Assembly (NCBI RefSeq): GCF_022430545.2
Contig: NZ_CP092488.2
Coordinates: forward strand, 3,286,001-3,350,000
Length of the DNA: 64,000 nt
Direction of reading: 5' to 3'
Source: Mycobacterium paraterrae
Lineage (GTDB): Bacteria > Actinomycetota > Actinomycetes > Mycobacteriales > Mycobacteriaceae
In this document: one piece after another, positions 6,504-14,633 of the stretch
How the letters are laid out: each line of letters opens with the position of its first letter
Position numbering within the stretch: position 1 is the stretch's first letter
Program-made: the position numbers and the translations under genes
The notes under the pieces: model-generated
The model's input: only the letters and a program-made list of their open reading frames with translations
Told to the model about the DNA's origin: nothing
The model's database searches: none

Positions 6504-8146
6504 AGGGGAATGTTCCCGTGCTTCTTCGGCGGCACCTGAGCGATCTTGCGCTCGAGCAACCGCAGCGCGGTCCCGATGTAGCCGCGGGTGTGCGAGGGCG
6601 GAATCACCGCGTCCACATAGCCCCGCTCGGCGGCGATGTACGGGTTGACCAGAGTGTCCTCGTACTCCTGCTGCAACTGCAGCCGCAGCGCGTCGACGTC
6701 CTCACCGTTTTCGGCGGCTTCCTTGAGCTTCTGGCGGTAGACGAAGCCGACCGCGCCCGACGCGCCCATGACCGCGATCTGCGCCGTCGGCCACGCCACG
6801 TTGACGTCGCAGCCCATGTCCTTGGATCCCATGACGCAGTACGCGCCGCCGTAGGCCTTACGGGTGATGACGGTGATCTTGGGGACGGTGGCCTCGCCGT
6901 AGGCGTACAGCAGCTTGGCTCCGCGACGGATGATGCCGTTGTATTCCTGGCCGGTGCCCGGCAGGAAGCCCGGCACGTCGACCAGCATGACCACCGGGAT
7001 GTTGAAGCAGTCGCAGGTCCGCACGAAGCGCGCGGCCTTCTCGGAGGCGTTGATATCCAGGCAGCCGGCGAACTGGGTGGGCTGGTTGGCGACGATCCCG
7101 ACCGTCCGGCCCTCGATGCGGCCGAACCCGACGACGATGTTCTGGGCGTAGCCCTCCTGGATCTCGAGGAACTCGTCCTCGTCGAGGATTCGCCTGATCA
7201 CCTCGTGCATGTCATAGGGCTGGTTGGCCGAGTCCGGAATCAGCGTGTCGAGCTCGAGGTCTTCCTCGGTCAGGTTGTCCTCGATGGCGCCCTCGGGGAC
7301 GGCAAAGGGGTAGCGAGGCGGGTCGGTGAAGTTGTTCGGCGGCAAGTAGCTGAGCAAATCGCGGACATAGTCCAGCGCGTCCTGTTCGCCCGAGGCGACG
7401 TAGTGCACCGTGCCGGACTTGGCCATGTGGGTGTGCGCGCCACCCAGCTCCTCCATCGTGACGTCCTCACCGGTCACGGTCTTGATGACGTCCGGTCCGG
7501 TGATGAACATCTGGCTGGTTTGGTCGACCATGATGACGAAGTCGGTGAGCGCAGGGGAGTAGACGTGGCCACCCGCCGCGGCACCCAGGATCAGCGAGAT
7601 CTGCGGGATGACGCCGGAGGCCAGGATGTTGTTGCGGAAGATCCGGCTGTAGAGGCCGAGCGAGACGACGCCTTCCTGGATGCGCGCGCCGGCGCCGTCG
7701 TTGATGCCGATCAGCGGGCGGCCGGTCTTGATGGCCAGCTCCTGGACCTTGACGATTTTCTCGCCGTAGACCTCGCCGAGGCTGCCACCGAACACCGTGG
7801 CGTCCTGACTGAAGACGCAGACGTCGCGGCCGTCGATCGTGCCGTAGCCGGTGACGACCCCGTCGCCGAGCGGGCGGTTCTTCTCCAGCCCGAAGTTGGT
7901 GCTGCGGTGGCGGGCCAGCGCGTCGAGTTCGACGAACGATCCCTCGTCAAGCAAAGCGTAAATGCGTTCGCGGGCGGTGAGTTTGCCCTTTTCGTGCACC
8001 CGCTCGACGGCGGCTTCACCAACGGGGTGCAATGACTCCTCGCTGCGCTTGCGGAGTTCGGCGAGCTTGCCCGCGGTGGTGTGGATGTCGATGTGGTGCT
8101 CTGCGCGTGCCTCAACTTCAACGTCGGACTCGGAGGTGCTCGTCAT
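6500..8146 (-). CDS. accD5: Propionyl-CoA carboxylase beta subunit AccD5 (carboxyltransferase)
   Basis: 548 residues from the ATG at 8146, the same length as the M. tuberculosis protein; an upstream in-frame extension to 8191 is unlikely. It is the carboxyltransferase that moves CO2 from biotinyl-AccA3 to propionyl-CoA, giving methylmalonyl-CoA for branched lipids. Visible are the N-terminal crotonase-fold half with GAGARIQEGVVSLG and the C-terminal half with VDVPGFLPGTGQEYNGIIRRGAKLLYAY split motifs. TAAGAT lies 8 nt before the ATG with no ribosome-binding site, suggesting a leaderless mRNA. First gene of the accD5-accE5-maf coupled set. Confidence 0.97.
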   Translation of the reverse strand: MTSTSESDVEVEARAEHHIDIHTTAGKLAELRKRSEESLHPVGEAAVERVHEKGKLTARERIYALLDEGSFVELDALARHRSTNFGLEKNRPLGDGVVTGYGTIDGRDVCVFSQDATVFGGSLGEVYGEKIVKVQELAIKTGRPLIGINDGAGARIQEGVVSLGLYSRIFRNNILASGVIPQISLILGAAAGGHVYSPALTDFVIMVDQTSQMFITGPDVIKTVTGEDVTMEELGGAHTHMAKSGTVHYVASGEQDALDYVRDLLSYLPPNNFTDPPRYPFAVPEGAIEDNLTEEDLELDTLIPDSANQPYDMHEVIRRILDEDEFLEIQEGYAQNIVVGFGRIEGRTVGIVANQPTQFAGCLDINASEKAARFVRTCDCFNIPVVMLVDVPGFLPGTGQEYNGIIRRGAKLLYAYGEATVPKITVITRKAYGGAYCVMGSKDMGCDVNVAWPTAQIAVMGASGAVGFVYRQKLKEAAENGEDVDALRLQLQQEYEDTLVNPYIAAERGYVDAVIPPSHTRGYIGTALRLLERKIAQVPPKKHGNIPL

Positions 8147-8154
8147 GGTGAGAG

Positions 8155-8160
8155 ATCTTA
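8155..8160 (-). promoter_or_regulatory. Predicted -10 box of accD5
   Basis: TAAGAT read on the minus strand, ending 8 nt before the accD5 ATG. The TANNNT form and spacing fit a mycobacterial promoter whose transcript starts at the initiation codon. Confidence 0.5.
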
Positions 8161-8307
8161 GCGGTCCCTTAAATTGTGGCGGTCCCAGCACCGGCGGCGT
8201 GGCGTGAGTCTTGAAAGTTGGACTTTTGTTCTATAAACCCAGCAAAGGTAATCTGCGTCACTTAAACCTTGTTTGTCCCGGTGGGATCAGGGTTCGGAGG
8301 AATGCCG

Positions 8308-9489
8308 GTGAAGTCGGAAGGCGCGCGCCTGGTTCGGCAGTGGTGGAACGAACCGGGCGACTACACCTGGGTTGTCGACTTCTACCGCAGGCGCGGGCTG
8401 CTGAGCTATCTGCGCGGCAGCAATGTCTTCGGTGGCGTCGTCACCACGCTGGCCCTGCTGTGTCTGCTTTTCGAGGACCTCGTCGAGCCGCGGTGGCTGA
8501 GCCATGCCGCGGTCGTATACATGCTGGTGTGCTCGATCGGCTGGATCGTCTTCTGGTGGTTTTCCCCATGGCCGCCGGCGTGGGTGACGGCGGCGCTATA
8601 CGCGTTCGCCGACATCGGTATCGCCATCTCGACAGGTCTGCACGCCGAACCGCTGGCGGCGCTGAGCACCACGCCGCTGTTCGCCATGACCGGCGTTTCG
8701 ATCGTGTTCTACTTCGGACCGCGGGCTATCGCAGCCCACATGACGCTGGCATCCGTCACTATCGTTGCCGCCACCGCCTGGCTGGCATTCTCGGATCGTC
8801 CGGACGCATTGGCGGTGGCCGGCGCCAAGGGGCTGATCGCGTGGACGGTGGCGGCCGGCATCTTCCCCTTCGTGCAGTTCGGCTTCTGGTTGATCCGCAG
8901 TAACGCGATCGAGTCGCTCACCGATCCGCTCACCGACCTGGCCAACCGGCGTGGGCTGGACAACTACCTGGACCGCAAGCTCGACGCACTGGCCTCGTCG
9001 CCAAATCCGTTGTGCGTCTTCGTCGTCGACCTGGACGGTTTCAAGAACATCAACGACATTTACGGCCACAAGATCGGCGACGCCGTCATCGCGCGCACCG
9101 CCGAGCAGATCCGGGTCGCGGTCGGACCGTCGGCGTTCGTCGCCCGCACCGGTGGTGAGGAGTTCGTCGCTCTCGACCAGATGCCCCTGCAGGCCGCGGC
9201 GGCGATCGCGGAAAACATGCGAGCCGCGATCGAGGAGCCCGAGACGCCGAAGGTCACGGCAAGCATCGGGGTGGCCAGCGGCACCGTCGACAGCGTTGCG
9301 GCGTTCGACACGATCCATGCCTGCGCCGACGAGACGATGTATGCGGCAAAGCGCAACGGCGGCAACCGGATCGCGCTGGCCGGAGCCGTCGAGGGCGCGT
9401 ACGGTGTCGACCCTGAAAGCGAAATATCTTCCAAGCCAGCGTCTTCCGGTGGCGACTGCGAGGTCGACGCGGAATCGCTGGGCAGGTGA
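8308..9489 (+). CDS. Membrane-bound diguanylate cyclase (GGDEF domain)
   Basis: About 393 residues. GGAGG at 8296-8300 is 7 nt before the GTG at 8308 and too close to the ATG at 8302, so the GTG is preferred. The N-terminal half has about five or six hydrophobic helices (GGVVTTLALLCLLF through AAGIFPFVQFGFWLI). The C-terminal half is a GGDEF domain with LTDPLTDLANRRGLD, VDLDGFKNINDIYGH and an intact catalytic TGGEEF, so it should make cyclic di-GMP. The inhibitory RxxD site before GGEEF is absent (Gly and Ala at those positions). M. tuberculosis has birA directly next to accD5, so this gene is an insertion. Confidence 0.9.
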   Translation: MKSEGARLVRQWWNEPGDYTWVVDFYRRRGLLSYLRGSNVFGGVVTTLALLCLLFEDLVEPRWLSHAAVVYMLVCSIGWIVFWWFSPWPPAWVTAALYAFADIGIAISTGLHAEPLAALSTTPLFAMTGVSIVFYFGPRAIAAHMTLASVTIVAATAWLAFSDRPDALAVAGAKGLIAWTVAAGIFPFVQFGFWLIRSNAIESLTDPLTDLANRRGLDNYLDRKLDALASSPNPLCVFVVDLDGFKNINDIYGHKIGDAVIARTAEQIRVAVGPSAFVARTGGEEFVALDQMPLQAAAAIAENMRAAIEEPETPKVTASIGVASGTVDSVAAFDTIHACADETMYAAKRNGGNRIALAGAVEGAYGVDPESEISSKPASSGGDCEVDAESLGR

Positions 9490-9515
9490 CGCCTGCTGAC
9501 TTAGGCTGGTCAGCC

Positions 9516-10322
9516 ATGGAGCCGCTTGACGCGCCACTCGATGTGACTGTGTTGCGCGACGGCCTCGTCGGTCCCGGCCTGCCGTGGCGCGAACTCGACG
9601 TCGTCAGCGAAACCGGCTCCACCAACGCCGATCTGCTCGCGCGGGCGCAAGCCGGCTCCGATATCGACGGGTCGGTGTTGCTCGCCGAGTACCAGAATGC
9701 CGGTCGGGGTCGCCACGGCCGGCAATGGTCGGCGCCGCGCGGCACGCAGGTCGCGTTGTCGGTGGGGGTGGCCGCCGCCTCGGTGCCGCAAGGGGGCTGG
9801 GGATGGCTGACGTTGGCCGCCGGTGTCGCGGTCGCGGACGCCCTGGCCGCAATCGGCGTACAGGCGGGGGTGAAGTGGCCCAACGACGTCCTGGTCGACG
9901 GCTGCAAGCTGGCGGGGATCCTTGCCGAAGTCGCCGCGCCGAGCCAGGTGATCGTGCTCGGCCTCGGGCTCAACGTGACGCTGACCGCCGAGCAGGCGCC
10001 TGATCCCGTCGCGACCTCGCTGCTGATGCTGGGCTCGCCGGCGCTTGACCGGAACGCGTTGGCGCGCAGAATACTTCGTGAACTCGCGGTGCGCATCGAT
10101 GCCTGGCGCACCGCCGGGGGCGCCGACCCGGCGCTGACCGCCGACTACCAGCGCTACAGCCTCACGCTGAACTCCCGGGTGCGGGCCAGCATGCCCGGTG
10201 ACCGGGAAGTGGTCGGTGTCGCGCGATCGATCGACGAGACCGGACGGCTGTGCATCGACACCGGCGGACAGACCGTGGCGATATCTGCCGGAGACATCAC
10301 GCACCTGCGCCCCAGCGTTTAA
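9516..10322 (+). CDS. birA: Biotin--protein ligase BirA
   Basis: 268 residues from the ATG at 9516, which follows TAGGCT by 8 nt. It activates biotin as biotinyl-AMP and attaches it to the BCCP lysine, here presumably of AccA3. Motifs: TGSTNADLLARA, GRGRHGRQW (nucleotide-binding loop), VKWPNDVLVDGCKLAGILAE, and a small C-terminal SH3-like domain. No N-terminal DNA-binding domain, so it is an enzyme-only ligase like Rv3279c. Confidence 0.95.
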   Translation: MEPLDAPLDVTVLRDGLVGPGLPWRELDVVSETGSTNADLLARAQAGSDIDGSVLLAEYQNAGRGRHGRQWSAPRGTQVALSVGVAAASVPQGGWGWLTLAAGVAVADALAAIGVQAGVKWPNDVLVDGCKLAGILAEVAAPSQVIVLGLGLNVTLTAEQAPDPVATSLLMLGSPALDRNALARRILRELAVRIDAWRTAGGADPALTADYQRYSLTLNSRVRASMPGDREVVGVARSIDETGRLCIDTGGQTVAISAGDITHLRPSV

Positions 10323-10331
10323 AGTGCCAGC

Positions 10332-10850
10332 GTGGGTTACCCCGACAATGTGCTTGCTCATGACGAGCAGGTGGTCCTACACCGCCACCCGCACTGGAAG
10401 CGGCTGTTCTGGCCGGTCGTTGTCCTGATTCTGGCCAGCGCGGCGGCGTCGTTCGGGTGCGCGGTGGTCAACGGCACGAGTTGGGACGCGAACGTCAAGC
10501 AGGTCGTGTACTACGTGATCGGCGCGATCTGGTTGGTGCTGATCGGCTGGTTGACGTTGTGGCCGTTCCTGAATTGGCTGACAACGCATTTCGTCATCAC
10601 CGACCGTCGGGTGATGTACCGGCACGGGGTGCTGAGCCGCAGTGGGATCGACATCCCGCTGGCCCGGATCAACAGCGTGGAATTCCGGCACCGGCTCGTC
10701 GACCGGCTACTGCGCACCGGAACACTGGTCGTGGAGTCGGCGTCACAGGATCCGTTGGAATTTCACGACATTCCACGCGTGGAACAGGTCCACGCGCTGC
10801 TGTATCACGAGGTCTTCGACACCCTGGGATCCGAGGAATCGCCGAGCTGA
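10332..10850 (+). CDS. PH-domain (bPH2, YdbS-like) membrane protein
   Basis: 172 residues, GTG start 6 nt after TAAAGT, which overlaps the birA stop codon. Two transmembrane segments (LFWPVVVLILASAAASFGC and YYVIGAIWLVLIGWLTLW) are followed by a bacterial PH domain: FVITDRRVMYRHGVLSRSGIDIPLARINSVEF. Same length and position as Rv3278c. Function is unknown. The last 46 bp overlap the convergent gtrA-like gene. Confidence 0.88.
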   Translation: MGYPDNVLAHDEQVVLHRHPHWKRLFWPVVVLILASAAASFGCAVVNGTSWDANVKQVVYYVIGAIWLVLIGWLTLWPFLNWLTTHFVITDRRVMYRHGVLSRSGIDIPLARINSVEFRHRLVDRLLRTGTLVVESASQDPLEFHDIPRVEQVHALLYHEVFDTLGSEESPS

Positions 10851-11461
10851 CTCGCCCGGCCGCCGCGCGATCGCCACGCCCGCATCAGCGTGACGTTGCC
10901 GGTCTCCTCGACGTCCTCCAGGACTTCGGCGATCCCGCCGGCAGTGAGCGACTCCAGCGCCTTGTCTGCGCTGCGAGCGGATTCGTCGGGGAACACCCAA
11001 CGGCGGAATGCCCAGAACCGGAACGCCATCTGCAGCAGGTTGCCGATGATGTAGGCGGAGATGAAGTCGGCGATGTTCTCCACCGTCAGCGATACCGACG
11101 GCACCCGCAGGTCGAGGATGTAGCTCGACACCCACAGCGGCGCCATGCTGAGCAGCACTCCGACGCCACTGAACGCGAAGAACAGCAACGCCTCGTGGTG
11201 GCGCTCGCGACCGCCGCGGTCGCGGAAGCTCCATTCCCGGTTCAGGATGTACGACGCGATGACCGCGACGATGCCAGCGATGACCTTCGCGGTGACCGGC
11301 TTGGGTTCGAGGATCGTCAGCTTCAGCGTGTAGAAAATCGCGGAGTCGATGACGAACGTGGTCGCGCCGACGATCGCGAACTTGATCAGCTCGTGATGGC
11401 GCTCGGCGTAGGGGCGGATCGGCCCCGGGAGTCGGGCGATCGTGGCATCGGCGAAGGACAC
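10805..11461 (-). CDS. GtrA family membrane protein
   Basis: 218 residues with four transmembrane helices in a GtrA/DPMS fold (FAIVGATTFVIDSAIFY, VIAGIVAVIASYILNREWSF, FFAFSGVGVLLSMAPLW, ISAYIIGNLLQMAFRFWAFRRWVF) and a charged tail. GtrA proteins are thought to flip or assist transfer of polyprenyl-linked sugars for cell-envelope glycosylation; the M. tuberculosis equivalent is Rv3277. GTG start. The 3' end overlaps the PH-domain gene by 46 bp on the opposite strand. Confidence 0.88.
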   Translation of the reverse strand: MSFADATIARLPGPIRPYAERHHELIKFAIVGATTFVIDSAIFYTLKLTILEPKPVTAKVIAGIVAVIASYILNREWSFRDRGGRERHHEALLFFAFSGVGVLLSMAPLWVSSYILDLRVPSVSLTVENIADFISAYIIGNLLQMAFRFWAFRRWVFPDESARSADKALESLTAGGIAEVLEDVEETGNVTLMRAWRSRGGRASQLGDSSDPRVSKTS

Positions 11462-11552
11462 AATGTCGCAGTCTACGTATCAGGGGTTAAGGGTGCTCTG
11501 TGAGCGCATCAGCGTGACTGCGTCACGAGCCCTCACCGGCGGCCATGACACC

Positions 11553-12797
11553 ATGATTGCCGTGCCCGATACCCCTAATGTCGCGCCGACCGTCGCCATG
11601 GTCGGCGGTGGCCAGTTGGCTCGAATGACCCATCAGGCGGCAATCGCGCTGGGTCAGACCCTGCGTGTATTGGCGGAGTCCGACGCCGATCCGGCCGCGC
11701 AGGTCAGCCCGGACGTCGTGATCGGCACGCACACCGACCTCGATGCGTTACGCCGGGTTGCCGAAGGTGCGACCGTGCTCACGTTCGACCACGAGCACGT
11801 GCCGTCGGAGCTGCTCGACAAGCTGGTTGCCGAGGGAGTAAACGTGGCGCCGCCGCCGCAGGCCCTGGTGCATGCGCAGGACAAGATCGTCATGCGGCGC
11901 CGCCTGGAAGCCTTGGGCGCCCCGGTGCCGCGCTACGCGGCCATCGACAGCCTTTCCGATGTCGACGCGTTTGCCGAGGCGGTCGACGGCCCGCTCGTGG
12001 TGAAGGCGGGCCGAGGCGGCTACGACGGTCGTGGCGTCCAGATGGCCGCCGACCTGGCACACGCCCGCCAGATCGCCGACGACTACTTAAATTCCGGGGT
12101 GCCGGTATTGGTCGAGGAGCGGGTCGCGATGCGTCGCGAGCTGTCGGCACTGGTGGCGCGTTCTCCGTTCGGGCAGGGCGCGGCCTGGCCGGTGGTCGAG
12201 ACCGTCCAGAGCGACGGGATCTGCGTGCAGGTGATCGCGCCGGCCCCCGACCTGCCGGAGGAGGTCGGCGTCGCGGCCCAGCGGCTGGCCCTGGAGCTGG
12301 CTGCCGAACTCGGCGTCGTCGGTGTGTTGGCCGTCGAGCTGTTCGAGACGGTCGACGGCCAGTTGCTGGTCAACGAGCTGGCAATGCGCCCGCACAACTC
12401 CGGACACTGGACCATGGACGGCTCGCGGACCAGTCAATTCGAGCAGCATCTGCGCGCGGTGCTCGATTATCCGCTCGGCGAGACCGACGCCGTCGCGCCG
12501 CTGACGGTGATGGCTAACGTGCTGGGCGGCGCGCCGACCCCCGCGATGACGATCGACGAGCGCCTGCACCACTTGTTCGCTCGGATGCCCGATGCCCGGG
12601 TGCACCTCTACGGCAAGGAAGAACGCCCCGGGCGCAAGGTCGGCCACATCAACTTCATCGCCGACAACCCGGCCGAGTTGGCGAACCTGCGTGAACGCGC
12701 CGAACGCGCGGCACACTGGTTGTCAACGGGCGAATGGACCGACGGATGGGATCCCCATGACTCCGCCAGCGACGATGCAGAGCGCGCAGCGCGATGA
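11553..12797 (+). CDS. purK: N5-carboxyaminoimidazole ribonucleotide synthase PurK
   Basis: 414 residues from the ATG at 11553, chosen because homology to PurK starts just after it (VAMVGGGQLARMTHQAA). It converts AIR, ATP and bicarbonate to N5-CAIR in purine synthesis. ATP-grasp features: VVKAGRGGYDGRGVQ and ELAMRPHNSGHWTMDG. Works with PurE encoded 40 bp downstream. A dispersed repeat lies over its 3' end. Confidence 0.95.
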   Translation: MIAVPDTPNVAPTVAMVGGGQLARMTHQAAIALGQTLRVLAESDADPAAQVSPDVVIGTHTDLDALRRVAEGATVLTFDHEHVPSELLDKLVAEGVNVAPPPQALVHAQDKIVMRRRLEALGAPVPRYAAIDSLSDVDAFAEAVDGPLVVKAGRGGYDGRGVQMAADLAHARQIADDYLNSGVPVLVEERVAMRRELSALVARSPFGQGAAWPVVETVQSDGICVQVIAPAPDLPEEVGVAAQRLALELAAELGVVGVLAVELFETVDGQLLVNELAMRPHNSGHWTMDGSRTSQFEQHLRAVLDYPLGETDAVAPLTVMANVLGGAPTPAMTIDERLHHLFARMPDARVHLYGKEERPGRKVGHINFIADNPAELANLRERAERAAHWLSTGEWTDGWDPHDSASDDAERAAR

Positions 12798-12836
12798 GGT
12801 GGGGGCACCTCCCGCTTGCGGGGGAGAGCGGCGCAG
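12770..12836 (+). repeat. Dispersed mycobacterial intergenic repeat with hairpin
   Basis: Reads CGACGATGCAGAGCG, then GCGATGAGG, then GGGGGCACCTCCCGCTTGCG, then GGGGGAGAGCGGCGC, and runs from the last purK codons to the purE start. The CTCCCG-CTTG-CGGGGGAG part can form a tight hairpin and GGGGAG lies near the purE ATG. Related core sequences recur at 32200, 33799, 45366 and 57909. Confidence 0.7.
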
Positions 12837-13349
<513 letters not shown>

Positions 13350-13384
13350 CACTTGCGGTCGGGCAGAGACAAGAGGAGGCCAGC

Positions 13385-14554
13385 ATGGCTCAATGGGCCG
13401 GAGATTCGTCGTTCGACTTGTTCCAGTTGCCGGACGAGCACAACGAGTTGCGGGCGGCGATCCGCGCGTTGGCGGAGAAGGAGATCGCGCCGTATGCCGC
13501 GGAGGTCGACGAGCAGTCGCGTTTTCCCGAGGAGGCGCTCAAGGCCCTGAACGCGTCGGGCTTCAACGCCGTGCATGTTCCCGAGGCCTATGACGGCCAG
13601 GGCGCGGATTCGGTGGCCGCCTGCATTGTGATCGAGGAGGTCGCGCGGGTTGATGCGTCGGCGTCGCTGATTCCAGCGGTCAACAAGTTGGGCACGATGG
13701 GCCTGATCCTGCGGGGCTCGGAGGAACTTAAGAAGCAGGTGTTGCCCTCGATTGCCAACGACGGGTTGATGGCGTCGTATGCGCTGAGTGAGCGTGAGGC
13801 CGGTAGCGATGCGGCGTCGATGAAGACCCGGGCCAAGGCCGACGGTGATGACTGGATTCTCAACGGCGCCAAGGCGTGGATCACCAACGGCGGTAAGTCG
13901 TCGTGGTACACGGTGATGGCCGTGACCGACCCGGACAAGGGCGCTAACGGCATCTCGTCGTTCATCGTGCACATCGACGACGAGGGCTTCACGGTCGGTC
14001 CGAAGGAGAAGAAGCTCGGGATCAAGGGTTCGCCGACGACCGAGTTGTACTTCGAGAACTGCCGTATTCCCGGCGATCGGATAATCGGTGAACCCGGTAC
14101 CGGCTTCAAGACCGCGCTAGCAACCCTGGACCACACCCGTCCCACGATCGGCGCGCAGGCCGTCGGCATCGCCCAGGGCGCGGTCGACGCCGCGATCGCC
14201 TACACCAAGGAGCGTAAGCAGTTCGGTAAGTCGATCAGCGATTTCCAGGGTGTGCAGTTCATGCTGGCCGATATGGCGATGAAGGTCGAGGCCGCCCGGC
14301 TGATGGTCTACAGCGCCGCCGCGCGCGCCGAGCGCGGCGAGGGCAACCTCGGGTTCATCTCCGCGGCGTCGAAGTGTTTTGCCTCCGACATCGCGATGGA
14401 GGTCACCACCGACGCCGTTCAGCTGTTCGGCGGTGCGGGATACACCACCGACTTCCCGGTGGAGCGGTTCATGCGCGACGCCAAAATCACCCAGATCTAC
14501 GAGGGCACCAACCAGATTCAGCGTGTGGTGATGTCACGCGCGCTGCTGCGTTAG
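13385..14554 (+). CDS. fadE25: Acyl-CoA dehydrogenase FadE25
   Basis: 389 residues, ATG preceded by GAGGAGG. Canonical acyl-CoA dehydrogenase: YALSEREAGSDAASMKT, AWITNGGKSSWYTVMA, and the catalytic base Glu373 in YEGTNQIQRVVMSRALL. It is an FAD-dependent alpha,beta-dehydrogenase of beta-oxidation, and position after purE matches Rv3274c. Its right side marks the left border of the accessory interval. Confidence 0.95.
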   Translation: MAQWAGDSSFDLFQLPDEHNELRAAIRALAEKEIAPYAAEVDEQSRFPEEALKALNASGFNAVHVPEAYDGQGADSVAACIVIEEVARVDASASLIPAVNKLGTMGLILRGSEELKKQVLPSIANDGLMASYALSEREAGSDAASMKTRAKADGDDWILNGAKAWITNGGKSSWYTVMAVTDPDKGANGISSFIVHIDDEGFTVGPKEKKLGIKGSPTTELYFENCRIPGDRIIGEPGTGFKTALATLDHTRPTIGAQAVGIAQGAVDAAIAYTKERKQFGKSISDFQGVQFMLADMAMKVEAARLMVYSAAARAERGEGNLGFISAASKCFASDIAMEVTTDAVQLFGGAGYTTDFPVERFMRDAKITQIYEGTNQIQRVVMSRALLR

Positions 14555-14633
14555 GACGCCGTTCAGCAAATTCCCAGCAGATGCGCAGTTGACGCGCATC
14601 TTGGGTGCGGTGGCGATACAGTCTCTGTGCATC

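Noticed and set aside
8211..8237. TTGAAA/TATAAA promoter before the diguanylate cyclase
   Set aside because: Spacing is only 15 bp, so not reported as a feature.
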